Of a DNA stretch of 61,961 bases, positions 51,032 through 60,318 are shown piece after piece. The position numbers were made by a program, and so were the translations under genes. The first letter of the stretch is position 1; every line of letters starts with the position of its first letter. This DNA comes from Deltaproteobacteria bacterium (GTDB taxonomy: Bacteria > Myxococcota_A > Polyangia > Polyangiales > Ga0077539), in NCBI GenBank assembly GCA_030694465.1, contig JAUXYJ010000096.1:1-61961 (forward strand). The letters run 5' to 3'. The notes below the pieces were generated by a model, which was given only the letters and a program-made list of their open reading frames with translations, did no database searches and was not told the DNA's origin.

Positions 51032-53104
51032 ATGCTTCGACAGCGGCCGCAGCGAAACAACTCTTGGTACGTGGCGATCTTCTTCGTCCTCGTAGCGCTC
51101 CCGTTTCTCGGGGTTTTTCCATACATCAACGTGGTGATGAACCCCAACGAGAACACGCGGACGTACCTCACGATCGCGGCCGTTGAGCACCACACGTTTC
51201 AGCTCGACCCGGTGGTTCAGCGCTTTGGGTGGGTCAACGACATGGCCTCGGTCCGTGACAAGCGCGGGATCCCGCACAGTTACTCGGTCAAAGGCCCCAT
51301 CAACTCGTTTGTCGCCATGCCCGTGTACTGGCTCCAGTGCAAATGGGCCCGCTGGAGACACCACCCACCGCCACAGGTCACCGACTCTGCCGAGAAGCGC
51401 AACGAGTGGTTCGAGACCACGACCTGGGTGCTGCGGATGTTCACCGTGCAGCTCCCGTGCTTTCTCTTTCTCATTTGGTTTGAGCGCTATCTCAGAGGTT
51501 TTACACGCGATCGCGCGCTGAGACTCCTCGCCGTCGCGGCCGCTGGCCTCGGGACGAACTACCTCGGGTACGCGCACATGTTTGCCTCGCACGCGCTCTT
51601 CGCGGTGGCCGCATTTGTGGGCTTTGGCATGGCCGAGCGCGAGCTTCGCACGCAGCCTGACCCACGCAAGCGCTCGCTCGGTGCGGCGTTTTGGTCCGGC
51701 ATGGGCATCGCAGCCGCGACGGGCCTTGAGTACCACGGGTTTTTTCTCTCCGCGGTGCTCGCGCTCTTTGGCTTGGTGGTCTTCTATCGCCCCACGCGCA
51801 TGGTCTCTTATGGACTAGGTGCCGCGATTCCCATGGGAATCGTCGCGTTTTATCAATGGAAGGCCTTTGGCTCTCCGCTCACCCCTGGCCACAAGTTCGT
51901 CGAGAACCCGCTGTGGGCCGCCGAGCACGCGCGCGGGCTCTACGGCGTGATCTTGCCCAAGTGGGAGGCCGTCGGAGGCCTGTCTTTTCACCCAGGATAT
52001 GGCTTCTTTGGCATGTCCCCGTACATGCTCTTTGGCCTCGCCGCGATCTTCACCCTCATGATCGCGCCACGCGGCGCAGACGCCCGCGCCCGCAGCGTGC
52101 AGCGCTGGTCCACCGCCGTGTGGGCCATGGGAATGTTCGCGCTCTGGTTCGCCATGTGCGGCGCGATCGAGTGGCGCGCTGGATGGGTCCTGGGGCCCCG
52201 CCGCGCGGGCGCAGCGCCTCCCTTCTTTGCGCTGGGATCTCTGCTTTTTCTCGAGCGAATCTCTACGCGATGGCCCACGCTTCGCAACAGCGTCCGAGGG
52301 ATCGCCGCGGGTTTCGCCCTCGCCGGGATCCTCGCGATCGGCCTCGTCGGGATCGTCTACAACACCCTCCCCGAAGACATCGCGCGACCGCTCACACAGT
52401 TCGCCCTCCCGCTCATTCGTGTCGGCGTAGTCCCTCACCACAACGCCGAGCTCTTGGGCTTCAAGGGCACCGAGTTTTGGTACCTCTGCGCCGCAGCCCT
52501 CCTCGCCGCGCCGCTCTTCGCGCTCTTCGCCGGCATGGATCCAGAGCCCACCCCAGAGCCCGTCCCAGAGCCCGAGCCTAGCGCCACGCCAGAGCTCACT
52601 TCAGAGAGCAAAATCACTGACGAATCGCAGGATCTCTCCGAGGTCGACCCGTTGGCTCCCTACGACGACCTCAATGAGCCCGCGCTCGAACCCGCGCCCG
52701 CGCCACAGCGCTCGTTCTCTGCGCAGATCCACCGCGAGACCCTGCGCCAATCCCCACCTCCCAACGCGTCCGTCGCGTCCGTCGCGAAGGTCGCCCCGCG
52801 CGCAAGTCTCGGCTCGCTGTGGGTGATCCCTGCGCTGTGTATCGCAGGGTTTCCGGCGGCGTATGTGCCCAAGGCGACCCCGGCGGTCTCGCTCTCGTAC
52901 TGGGCAACCTATTGGCAGCCCCCCTCGCGCGATCGCATCGCGTCCCTGGTCAAGCGCGTCAACCAGAGCCCCTGCACGTGGCATTGGATCGCCGATGCCC
53001 AGGTCATCTTGCACTACGACGCCCTCGCCGCCGAGAACCGAACCCACGCCCTTCGCCCCCAAGCGCAATGCCAGCGCGGCGTGTTTCGCTGGATCTTTCC
53101 CTGA
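51032..53104 (+). CDS. Large polytopic membrane protein, GT-C-like
   Basis: 690 residues from the ATG at 51032 (no strong ribosome site). About ten TM segments lie in residues 10-530. The first periplasmic loop has an acidic-aromatic pattern (NENTRTYLTIAAVEHHTFQLDP, then SVKGPINSFVAMPVYW), reminiscent of GT-C membrane glycosyltransferases of the PMT/ArnT type, where an early Asp/Glu acts as catalyst. A cytoplasmic-like Pro/Glu/Ser linker (about 530-620) precedes one more TM segment and a short C-terminal domain. The GT-C assignment is inference; the neighbouring GT2 gene supports it. Confidence 0.6.
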   Translation: MLRQRPQRNNSWYVAIFFVLVALPFLGVFPYINVVMNPNENTRTYLTIAAVEHHTFQLDPVVQRFGWVNDMASVRDKRGIPHSYSVKGPINSFVAMPVYWLQCKWARWRHHPPPQVTDSAEKRNEWFETTTWVLRMFTVQLPCFLFLIWFERYLRGFTRDRALRLLAVAAAGLGTNYLGYAHMFASHALFAVAAFVGFGMAERELRTQPDPRKRSLGAAFWSGMGIAAATGLEYHGFFLSAVLALFGLVVFYRPTRMVSYGLGAAIPMGIVAFYQWKAFGSPLTPGHKFVENPLWAAEHARGLYGVILPKWEAVGGLSFHPGYGFFGMSPYMLFGLAAIFTLMIAPRGADARARSVQRWSTAVWAMGMFALWFAMCGAIEWRAGWVLGPRRAGAAPPFFALGSLLFLERISTRWPTLRNSVRGIAAGFALAGILAIGLVGIVYNTLPEDIARPLTQFALPLIRVGVVPHHNAELLGFKGTEFWYLCAAALLAAPLFALFAGMDPEPTPEPVPEPEPSATPELTSESKITDESQDLSEVDPLAPYDDLNEPALEPAPAPQRSFSAQIHRETLRQSPPPNASVASVAKVAPRASLGSLWVIPALCIAGFPAAYVPKATPAVSLSYWATYWQPPSRDRIASLVKRVNQSPCTWHWIADAQVILHYDALAAENRTHALRPQAQCQRGVFRWIFP

Positions 53105-53117
53105 GAGTTTAGCGCCT

Positions 53118-54281
53118 CTACGAGAGCGTCCGTTGTACCCGCGCGCCAAGGGTCACGCCCGCTTCGTCCGCCCACACGACGTCGTAGCCCAGCCCTAACA
53201 GCTCGACCATCGGAGCATACGGGTTGTCCTCTTCGCGCAGCTCTGTGCCCCGCAACGTGGGCGAGATCCAGTCCCGGTCAGGCCATCGCCCCCCGCGCTC
53301 ACAGAGCGCCCGCCACGCTTGGTCACACAGCCACACGCCCGCGGCCGTCCTCGCCAATGGCTCTTCTTGCCCTCCCAGCGCCCGCACAGCGTCACGCAAC
53401 CGCGCCTCTGTGACAGGTGACTCCCCGTGGCCAAAATGTCGCCCTGCGAGCCGCAAGAGCCACCCGAGGTCGACCTCGGCCTCGACTCCCGAGACGTCAA
53501 GCTGACCCTTGGCGTCGACCCACAGCCCGACCCAGCCAACGACCACCTCCGTGTCGCCGCTAGACGCCAATCCCCGGGCCAAACGGTCTTGCGCTTCTCG
53601 CGCGAGCGCCTCAGCCGTCCTCGCGCGGTCGGGGTCCATTGCAAACGCCCAGAGATCCTGAAATCTCTCGGGCACTCGCGATCGCTCGGGCCCAAACCGG
53701 CGGGTCTCGTCTGTCAAAACGTCGAGTTCAATCGCTCCCCGCGCTGCGAGAAGCTCAAAGCACTGCGCGACCTCTTGGGCTGTCGTCTGTGCGCTGACCC
53801 GCTCGAGGTCCCAAGACATCACGACGTGGCCCAGGTGCGCTTCGATCACCGCCCGCGCGGGCCCGTCATGGTCCAGATCGTAGCGCCCCAAGAGCTGCCC
53901 CCACTGCGCGATGGGCTCTCCGAGGTCGACCGTGTTTTGCGGCTGAATCGGCTGGATAAACTCGTTCTTGAGCTCGTCCGATCGCAGCCACCGGATCACC
54001 GCCGTCGCGGTCGACGGATACCAGCCCTCAAGCAGCTCCATCGCCACCGGACTCTGCAATACCAACGGGCCTCGTCGGGTCGCCCCCACGACGTTGCGCA
54101 CTTCACCAACGAGCACGCGAATCCTGCTCAGAGCCCCACCCCAACCGATGGCCCCAAAGTCCGCGATCGTGCGTTTGTCCGGGGTCATCACGGTGTTGCC
54201 CGAATAGTACCCCCCAGGGCTCCAGAGCCAGGTCTCTCCGTCTACGACCAGTGTGCGCATTCGGCGCATTGAGATGCCCAT
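53118..54281 (-). CDS. Unknown cytoplasmic protein, 387 aa
   Basis: No family recognised. No signal peptide or TM segment is present. The N-terminal third is strand-rich (LVVDGETWLWSPGGYYSG, IRVLVGEVRNVVGATRRG). The C-terminal two thirds are helical (LQDLWAFAMDPDRARTAEALAREAQDRLARGLA, EARLRDAVRALGG). A VDAKGQLDVSGVEAEVDLGW stretch near residue 260 is acidic. The composition suggests a conserved lineage-specific protein. It converges on the membrane protein gene (13 bp between the stops) and lies 57 bp downstream of rocD on the same strand, so it could be co-transcribed. Confidence 0.55.
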   Translation of the reverse strand: MGISMRRMRTLVVDGETWLWSPGGYYSGNTVMTPDKRTIADFGAIGWGGALSRIRVLVGEVRNVVGATRRGPLVLQSPVAMELLEGWYPSTATAVIRWLRSDELKNEFIQPIQPQNTVDLGEPIAQWGQLLGRYDLDHDGPARAVIEAHLGHVVMSWDLERVSAQTTAQEVAQCFELLAARGAIELDVLTDETRRFGPERSRVPERFQDLWAFAMDPDRARTAEALAREAQDRLARGLASSGDTEVVVGWVGLWVDAKGQLDVSGVEAEVDLGWLLRLAGRHFGHGESPVTEARLRDAVRALGGQEEPLARTAAGVWLCDQAWRALCERGGRWPDRDWISPTLRGTELREEDNPYAPMVELLGLGYDVVWADEAGVTLGARVQRTLS

Positions 54282-54338
54282 GATTGCGCTCTCTGTCGAA
54301 AGAGGTCACACAATGACCTGCAATAACGCAGGCGGATT

Positions 54339-55577
54339 CTAGAGCGATGCGTGGGGCTGTTGGGCCTGTGCGGCCATCTGCCTGATCGTCGCGAGCGTGA
54401 TGTCTACGCCCTTCATCAGCTCGGCTTCTGAGATCACCAGCGGGGGCGCGAGACGCAGCACATGCTTGCGGGTCTCTTTGGTCAAGACACCGTTCTCGAT
54501 GAGCATCTCGCAGAGCTTGTGCGCGCCGCCAAGCGCAGGATCAAGCTCGATCCCGATGAGCATGCCGCGGCCACGGACCTCGAGAATCCCTGGGATTTTT
54601 GCGTCTCGAATGCGCTGCATGGCCTTAGGGCCTAGCTCGGCCGCGCGCTCGCTGAGCTTCTCGTCCACAAGCACATCGAGGGCCGCCTTGCCGATGGTCA
54701 TCGCGAGGGGCGAGCCACCAAAGGTGCTGCCGTGCTCGCCGGGGTGAATGGCGTCCATAAACTCGCGCTTACCCACGCACGCGGACACCGGCATGATGCC
54801 GCCGCCCAGAGCCTTGCCGAGCGTGAGCACGTCGGGCTGCGCGTTCTCGTGTTGCCAGCAAAATACCTTGCCAGTGCGACCCAGACCGGTCTGCACTTCG
54901 TCCCAAATGAGCGCGATGTTTCGGCGCGTACAGATCTCACGGACCTGGGCCATCCAGCCGTCGGGCGGGACGACAATGCCGCCCTCTCCCTGGATGGGCT
55001 CGCCCAAGAACGCGACCGTGTCATCGGTGATCGCGCGCTCAAGCGCGGCCGCGTCGCCAAACGGGATGTGTACAAACCCAGGTGTCAACGGCCCAAACTG
55101 CTCGCGATACTGCGGCTCGCTCGAAAACGAGACCACCGTGGTCGTGCGGCCATGAAAGTTATTGTCGCAGGTGATGATCTGCGCGCGATGAGGCGCGAGG
55201 CCCTTCTTGCGTACGCCCCACGCGCGCACGACCTTGATCGCGCTCTCGACAGCTTCGGCGCCTGAGTTCATGGGCATCACGCGATCGAGGCCCGAGAGCT
55301 TGACCAATGTCTCGGCCATCTCGGCCAACGGCTCGTTGAGAAAGCATCGCGCGACGACCGAGATCTGGTCCAGCTGCGCGTGCGCCGCAGCGATGATCTT
55401 GGGGTGGCGATGGCCGTGATTGAGCGCCGAATATCCGCCCAAAAGATCCAGGTACTCGCGCCCCTCGGGGTCCCAAACGCGTGAGCCCTCGCCGCGCACA
55501 AGCACCAGATCAAACGGCGCGTAGTTGTGCGATCCAAAGGTCTTCGCCTTGGTGATGATCTCTTTTGTGCTGGCCAT
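54339..55577 (-). CDS. rocD: Ornithine aminotransferase
   Basis: 412 residues; AGGAG lies 6-7 bases upstream of the ATG. A class III PLP aminotransferase: YLDLLGGYSALNHGHRHPKI, MPMNSGAEAVESAIK (PLP phosphate site), ITCDNNFHGRTTTVVS, LIWDEVQTGLGRTG (PLP-ring Asp) and catalytic Lys in LTLGKALGGG. GGSPLAM and the short N-terminal region (THNYAPFDLV-like SHNYAPFDLVLVRGEG) match ornithine-oxo-acid transaminase rather than ArgD. It converts ornithine and 2-oxoglutarate to glutamate semialdehyde and glutamate, for arginine catabolism or proline supply. Confidence 0.9.
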   Translation of the reverse strand: MASTKEIITKAKTFGSHNYAPFDLVLVRGEGSRVWDPEGREYLDLLGGYSALNHGHRHPKIIAAAHAQLDQISVVARCFLNEPLAEMAETLVKLSGLDRVMPMNSGAEAVESAIKVVRAWGVRKKGLAPHRAQIITCDNNFHGRTTTVVSFSSEPQYREQFGPLTPGFVHIPFGDAAALERAITDDTVAFLGEPIQGEGGIVVPPDGWMAQVREICTRRNIALIWDEVQTGLGRTGKVFCWQHENAQPDVLTLGKALGGGIMPVSACVGKREFMDAIHPGEHGSTFGGSPLAMTIGKAALDVLVDEKLSERAAELGPKAMQRIRDAKIPGILEVRGRGMLIGIELDPALGGAHKLCEMLIENGVLTKETRKHVLRLAPPLVISEAELMKGVDITLATIRQMAAQAQQPHASL

Positions 55578-56104
55578 CGAAAGCTCCTCAATCGGTTGTC
55601 GTCAAGATGTGCCCCTCGAGTGGGGCTTCGCGTGACAAAGCTTGCACGCGTGAGACGCCGCCTCAAATGGGCCGCGCGTGCCCAGGTACATACCTTGTCT
55701 TGCACCGTGCGTGTGCAACCTACGAACGATCGCGCACCACAATGGACTACGTGCGGTCACATGAAGGGCTTAGTGATCTCGCGTCGCCGATTCATTTGAT
55801 GAGCAAAAATGCAGCTCAAATGAGTTTTCTTCGCGGGCATCCTCTGCGTCGCGCAAAGTGCAGGGCGAGTGAATGGAGAAGATTCGTACAGCGTTCAATG
55901 CGGGCGTGTTTGTGCTGTCTTCAATCGCTGAGATTGCTGCGCTAGAGTCGCGAGTGGATGCGCAGCGCATGGTGACTCTCGACGGTGGACAGATCGCGCT
56001 TTGGCACGCTGAGCGGTGAGCCAAAAGCCCGCATGGTGCCCCGTAACGCACAAATCGCTGGCAGTCCTGCAGACCCAATACTCAACATACTTCAAGGAAT
56101 TCGT
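55578..56104. other. 527-bp divergent intergenic region upstream of rocD
   Basis: This region must contain the rocD promoter and that of the AgmX-type gene. A GCCCC-tcgagt-GGGGC hairpin lies at 55611-55626, 34 bases ahead of the rocD start, and could be a leader structure. The rest shows only short open frames without ribosome sites or conserved features, and a lower local GC content than the genes. Confidence 0.45.
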
Positions 56105-56656
56105 ATGCAAATGTCCCGCACTCGTGTCGCCTCTTATCGTGTCATCACCGCTCTGTCTGCTTCGTGCTTGGCCTTGTCGTTTTCGGGCGTTTCGTTGGCG
56201 CAACAAGACGGTGGCGCTGCGGCCACGGATGCATCCGCGGCGCCTCCTGCGCGTCCCCAGGTCGAAATCGCGCCAGACGCGGCCGCGTACACGGGCCCCG
56301 CGCCCTATTTTAACATCGGCCAGCCTCGCGTCGGAGCGGGGGTCACGCCGTCGGCCATGCAGCGCGCGATCACCCGACAAAAAGCTCCCCTCGTGGACTG
56401 CTATAAGCGTCTGCTCCTCGCGCAGAACACCGCAGCAGGGCGCCTCGAATTGCGCTTCGAAGTGATCGCGGGCGGCTCGGGGCTCCTGGACCGCGTCTCG
56501 CTTTCACCTCACCGCAACAACTCGTTTGAGACCTGCGTGCGCAACGCGTTTGGCAACCTCACGTGGCCCAGCCCTCGCGGCGCTCCGTCTGTGAGCGTCG
56601 TGGCCGAGGTCGAGATGGCTCCACTCGCGCCCGCGCCCACGGGTCGCCGCCGCTAA
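56105..56656 (+). CDS. Exported protein with AgmX/PglI-type C-terminal domain
   Basis: 183 residues from the ATG at 56105 (an AAGGAATTC lies just upstream). It has a Sec signal (ALSASCLALSFSGVSLA-Q), an Ala/Pro/Thr linker, then residues about 85-175 matching the domain of myxobacterial gliding/motility AgmX and PglI: APLVDCYKRLLLAQ, GRLELRFEVIAGGSGLLDRVSLSP, SFETCVRNAFGNLTWPSP. The paired Cys (DCYK, TCVRNA) are diagnostic. The domain is TonB-like in layout, but here it is free of any TM anchor other than the signal. Role unknown. The gap to the phosphofructokinase is 46 bp. Confidence 0.75.
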   Translation: MQMSRTRVASYRVITALSASCLALSFSGVSLAQQDGGAAATDASAAPPARPQVEIAPDAAAYTGPAPYFNIGQPRVGAGVTPSAMQRAITRQKAPLVDCYKRLLLAQNTAAGRLELRFEVIAGGSGLLDRVSLSPHRNNSFETCVRNAFGNLTWPSPRGAPSVSVVAEVEMAPLAPAPTGRRR

Positions 56657-56702
56657 AGGCCTACGCCTGTAGCTTCGGTGACAAGGCCCGCGCACTGGTC
56701 CT

Positions 56703-57821
56703 ATGGTGCGATCCATTGTGCGAATCGGAGTGCTCACAGGGGGCGGCGACGCACCCGGCATGAACGCGGCTCTCAAAGCCTTGGTCTACCGCGCCAGCGA
56801 GTGCAACGCCGAGGTCGTGGGCCTCTACGATGGCTGGGAGGGGCTCTTGGGCTCAACCCCGCCGGAGGTCCTCGCGCTCGACCGTGCGCGCGTGAGGCTG
56901 TGGGACCGCGAAGCCGGGTCGAATTTGGGGTGCACACGGACCAACCCTTTTCGCGTTGAACGGGGTGACCGTCGCGAAGACTGCAGCCGTGAAATCCTTT
57001 CGAATATCAACACGTTAGGGCTCGATGCTCTGGTGGTCATCGGTGGCCGTGACACGCTCGGCGCCGCCCAACGGATGCACACGCTCGGGGTGCCCATCGT
57101 CGTGGTCCCCAAGAGCATCGACCTCGAAGTAGGCGCCACGGACTACGCCATCGGCTTTGACAGCGCCCTTCGCAATTGCACCGAGATCATCGCCAACTCG
57201 CGCAGCAGCGCGGGCGCGCGGCGCTGGGTGCAGGTGGTCGAGGTTGTGGGACGGCGCGCAGGGCACCTGGCCCTCTGGGGCGGGCTCGCCGGAGGAGCCC
57301 AAATGATCTTGCTGCCCGAGCTCCCTTTTTCGCTCGAGAAAGTCTACGCGCTCTTGGACGCGAGGCTCTCGGTCGAGCGCGGTCGCAGCGGGCGCAACCC
57401 ACGGTACGCCACCGTGGTGGTCGCCGAGGGAGCCTGCGCCGAGGGCATGCACGAGGTCTTGGTCGACGCGGCCCCAGACGCCTACGGAGCGTCGCAGCTC
57501 GGCGGCGTGGGAGCCCTGCTCGCCGAGCGCCTGCGGCAAGACATGGGCGTGGACGCGCGCTCGGTGGCGCTGGGGCACCCGCTGCGGGGCGGGGTGCCCA
57601 CCTCGCTCGACCGGGTGATGGCCCATCGTTTGGCCTCGGCCGCCGTCGATGCGTGCCGCGTGGGCGCGTTTGGCCAGATGGTCTCGGCGGTCTCGACGCT
57701 GCCCTATGGCACCGTGCGCTACGTCCCGTTGCCCGACGTCCTCGCGGCGCCCTGCAACGTTAACATCGCGCGCGACTACGACAGCGACCGCTATTTTGCC
57801 CAGCGCGCGCTCGCCCCCTGA
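56703..57821 (+). CDS. pfkA: Phosphofructokinase family enzyme with PPi-type active-site residues
   Basis: 372 residues. Phosphoryl-donor loop GVLTGGGDAPGMNA. The second loop reads GGRDTLGAA instead of GGDGS/T, so the residue equivalent to E. coli Gly104 is Asp. PKSIDLEVGATDYAIGFDSAL replaces PGTIDND: Gly124 becomes Lys, the catalytic Asp127 is kept and Asp129 is Glu. VVEVVGRRAGHLAL (fructose-6-P site) is intact. Asp plus Lys at these two positions is the signature of pyrophosphate-dependent PFK, so a reversible PPi enzyme in glycolysis is predicted. It converges on the translocon operon, 19 bp from its last stop. Confidence 0.85.
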   Translation: MVRSIVRIGVLTGGGDAPGMNAALKALVYRASECNAEVVGLYDGWEGLLGSTPPEVLALDRARVRLWDREAGSNLGCTRTNPFRVERGDRREDCSREILSNINTLGLDALVVIGGRDTLGAAQRMHTLGVPIVVVPKSIDLEVGATDYAIGFDSALRNCTEIIANSRSSAGARRWVQVVEVVGRRAGHLALWGGLAGGAQMILLPELPFSLEKVYALLDARLSVERGRSGRNPRYATVVVAEGACAEGMHEVLVDAAPDAYGASQLGGVGALLAERLRQDMGVDARSVALGHPLRGGVPTSLDRVMAHRLASAAVDACRVGAFGQMVSAVSTLPYGTVRYVPLPDVLAAPCNVNIARDYDSDRYFAQRALAP

Positions 57822-57840
57822 GTCTTCGTTGGGTCAGCAA

Positions 57841-58575
57841 TTATCCACGGATATTCGCGATGCGCTGGTCCTCAGATGCGCGCATCGACCGAGCGATCTC
57901 TTCGGCGCGGCCGAGCATCCGTGAGGCATCTTCGCCGCTCTGTTGCTCAAGAGACTGCGCGTCTTGGGCCCGCGACCCCGCACGCCGCGCGCGGCTGTTG
58001 GTCTCTTGGCTCGCGGTGTCGTGGGAGTCTGCGACAAAGCGCCCCGCGGTCGAGAGCCCCTCGGCCACCCCGCGGCCCAGCGTCGCGCCCGCGTCCAAGC
58101 GTGCCGCGGTGGCCATGTTTTGGGCCACGTGCATGCGTGCGTCGTGGAGCTCGTGCGGGGTCATCGCGGGGGCCATGGACGCGAGCCGTGTGGTGCGCTC
58201 AGAGTCACTGAGTGTGTGGTCGTTGCTCACAGCCTGGCGGTCTTCGTGGCGTGCAAGCAGGGCCTTGGTGCGCTCGCTTGAGAGCTGGACCGTGCTCGAG
58301 GCCAAGCTCGTCGCGCCCTGGGCGAGGGTCGCGACAGCGCCCACCAAGCCGCTGGCCAACCGGGCGACCGAGGCGCTGCGCTGCTCGGTGATCGCGGCTT
58401 CTTCTTCGTGGTGTTGCTCGGCCTCGGCCAGCTTGCGCTCGGTGCGCGCGGCTTGTCGTGTGCTGCGGGCGCTGTCGATCATGGCCAGCTCGGCGGCCAT
58501 TTGTGGGTCATCCAGTGCAAAATCGCTGCTGGCGTACGCGCTCATGCTCGAAGGGCTCGACGTGATTCGGGTCAT
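57841..58575 (-). CDS. Small T3SS translocator (SctB/YopD-like), probable
   Basis: 244 residues; AAGGA lies upstream of the ATG. The N-terminal third is polar; a long helical coiled-coil region (KLAEAEQHHEEEAAITEQRS) leads into a single hydrophobic segment (about 68-95, SVARLASGLVGAVATLAQGATSLASS). Helical, Ala/Arg-rich sequence follows to the C-terminus, which ends ...QRIANIRG. One hydrophobic segment flanked by coiled coils is the architecture of YopD, PopD and SipC. It is the last gene of the five-gene operon, 51 bp after the large translocator. Sequence similarity is low, as usual in this family, so the call rests on architecture and position. Confidence 0.65.
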   Translation of the reverse strand: MTRITSSPSSMSAYASSDFALDDPQMAAELAMIDSARSTRQAARTERKLAEAEQHHEEEAAITEQRSASVARLASGLVGAVATLAQGATSLASSTVQLSSERTKALLARHEDRQAVSNDHTLSDSERTTRLASMAPAMTPHELHDARMHVAQNMATAARLDAGATLGRGVAEGLSTAGRFVADSHDTASQETNSRARRAGSRAQDAQSLEQQSGEDASRMLGRAEEIARSMRASEDQRIANIRG

Positions 58576-58626
58576 CGGTGGGGGTGTCCTTTGGGGGTGT
58601 AAACGTGTGAGAGGCCGTTGATCGCG

Positions 58627-59781
58627 TCATGCGCGCAGGAGGTTGCGGCTCAGGGCTCCTTGGGCGCGCGAATACTCGACGCTCGTGTCCGAGACGCGGT
58701 TGATGCTGCGCTGCACGCTCTCGCTGGCCTCGCGCAGCTCGTTGACGAGCTCGCTCACTTGCTCCATCGCGCGGCGTGCGGCGGTCCCTGCGCTCTGTGC
58801 ATCTGCGCGAGAATTTTCGGCTGCGAATGTCCAGCCCGCGACGCCGACCTGACCTGCTCCTTGGGCGACTGTTGCGGCGCCTTGCCCAACGCGCGCGCCC
58901 AGCTCGATGCCCCGCGCGACCGTTTGCGCAGCCGAGCGGGTGCCTTGCATCGCGCGCCCCGCTTGGCTTGCCGCGCCGCCCACGGCCAGGCCGCTCCCGG
59001 TGACGCTCGCGCACGTGAGCGCCATCCTCACCGCGGGCGGAACCTCTGCGCCTGCCGCCTGCGCGATGTCGCAGCTCACCTGGCCTGCTTGTGCGGCGAT
59101 GGTGGTGCTCTGGCCGATGATCGAGAGCGCGCCCACGGGGTTTGCGATGAGCCCGGTGATCGCGGCGATCATCGAGAAGACGCTCACGGCGATCGAGGCT
59201 CCGCGCATGGCGTCTCCGGCGAGGGCGCCGCTGTCGGTGAGTGCTTGCTGGGTGAGCGAAGCGGCCCCTGCGACTGCTCCTGCGACGGCCGCGATGAGGG
59301 GCGCTGCGGCGCCTGCGGTGGCGATGGCGGCGGCGACCCCGGCGATCACGCCGATGGCCGCGCCGACATATCCCGCGATCTTGGCAAACATGGACCAGAA
59401 CGTGGTGCCGCCCTCGGCCTCGGCGGCTTGTTGCGCGGCTTGAACCTGCGCTTGGAGGTGGGCGGCGCGCTCGGTCTGTCGTGTGGTGACTTCGCCGCGT
59501 TGGGCGCTCTGGTCGGTCTGACCCAAGAGCGAGGTGACGACCAAGAGCACGGCCGCGGGGTCATTGGCGAACATGGCCGAGTCCGTCGGGATGTGTTGTC
59601 TCGCGCTGGCCATCGCCTCGCGGATCTCTTGTGGCGTTGCGCTGTGGGGCTGGGCCTCGGGGAGTAGAACACTTGGCAGGGATTCTCCCATCGGGAGCGT
59701 GCCTTGCGAGCGCTCGATGGAGGCCGCGTAGAGGGACTGCAGCGACTGCATTTGCTGCTGAATTGCGCCGGTGATGCTCAT
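58627..59781 (-). CDS. Large T3SS translocator (SctE/YopB/IpaB-like), probable
   Basis: 384 residues. N-terminal 125 residues: amphipathic coiled coil with the Gln/Ala/Glu pattern of the chaperone-bound region (LQAQVQAAQQAAEAE). Then a Gly/Ala-rich hydrophobic hairpin, about 129-175 (AKIAGYVGAAIGVIAGVAAAIA), and a second hydrophobic segment, about 196-223 (SIAVSVFSMIAAITGLIANPVG). A long helical C-terminal half (MEQVSELVNELREASESVQRSI near 339-360) follows. Two hydrophobic segments in this layout are diagnostic of the major pore-forming translocator inserted into the host membrane. Its ATG overlaps the stop of the TPR chaperone gene (ATGA), the same coupling as lcrH-yopB. Confidence 0.75.
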   Translation of the reverse strand: MSITGAIQQQMQSLQSLYAASIERSQGTLPMGESLPSVLLPEAQPHSATPQEIREAMASARQHIPTDSAMFANDPAAVLLVVTSLLGQTDQSAQRGEVTTRQTERAAHLQAQVQAAQQAAEAEGGTTFWSMFAKIAGYVGAAIGVIAGVAAAIATAGAAAPLIAAVAGAVAGAASLTQQALTDSGALAGDAMRGASIAVSVFSMIAAITGLIANPVGALSIIGQSTTIAAQAGQVSCDIAQAAGAEVPPAVRMALTCASVTGSGLAVGGAASQAGRAMQGTRSAAQTVARGIELGARVGQGAATVAQGAGQVGVAGWTFAAENSRADAQSAGTAARRAMEQVSELVNELREASESVQRSINRVSDTSVEYSRAQGALSRNLLRA

Positions 59782-60218
59782 GTGTGGGCCTCTGCGATCG
59801 TGAGCCAGGGAGTGAGGGACGAGACGTCTGCGAGCGAGCTCCGTACGTGGGCGGCGAGGGACTGAGCGCGTGCGTGCTGGCCTTCGAGGGCAAAGCAGGC
59901 GGCGGCATAGGCCATCGGCGTGACGTCTTGGGCAAACAGCGCAGCGAACTGAAAGAGCTCAGCCGCTTCGAGCACGCGCCCGAGGGCTTGCCGTGCGCTG
60001 GCCAGCCCGAGCCACGCGTCACTGCGGCGCGCATCGAGTTGCACGCACCGCAAGAAGAACGCCTCGGCATCGCTTGCCCTGCCGCGAGCGAGAGCGTCGC
60101 GGCCGAGGGCATAGATCCCGTCGATGATCCGTGGCTGAATTGCGAGCATTTGCGCAGGCGATTGTCGCCCGCTCACCAGCGCTTCGAGCGCGTGGCGCAT
60201 CCCTTGTGTACTCTCCAT
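59778..60218 (-). CDS. T3SS class II chaperone, TPR protein (SycD/LcrH/SicA-like)
   Basis: 146 residues, all helical, with three TPR repeats at about 36-135: IYALGRDALARGRASDAEAFFLRCVQLDARRSDAWLGLASARQALGRVLEAAELF, then DVTPMAYAAACFALEGQHARAQSLA. The AWLGLASARQALG and AAACFALEG motifs match LcrH/SycD (FLGLGACRQ, HAAECxLQLG). These chaperones hold both translocators in the cytoplasm before secretion. The gene lies directly upstream of, and overlaps, the large translocator gene. It is the best-conserved piece of the locus and anchors the T3SS interpretation. Confidence 0.82.
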   Translation of the reverse strand: MESTQGMRHALEALVSGRQSPAQMLAIQPRIIDGIYALGRDALARGRASDAEAFFLRCVQLDARRSDAWLGLASARQALGRVLEAAELFQFAALFAQDVTPMAYAAACFALEGQHARAQSLAAHVRSSLADVSSLTPWLTIAEAHT

Positions 60219-60318
60219 GACGACACCGCTTTCGATCGGTTGCGTGAGCAGACTGTGTAATTGGGCCCCGGGGTTGTGCGGCGCTCCCCCACCGAGCGCG
60301 CGCTGAGTCCTTGGATAT

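Noticed and set aside
56005..56035. Sigma54-type promoter at a TGGCAC near 56018
   Set aside because: The matching -12 TTGC element is absent at the correct spacing.
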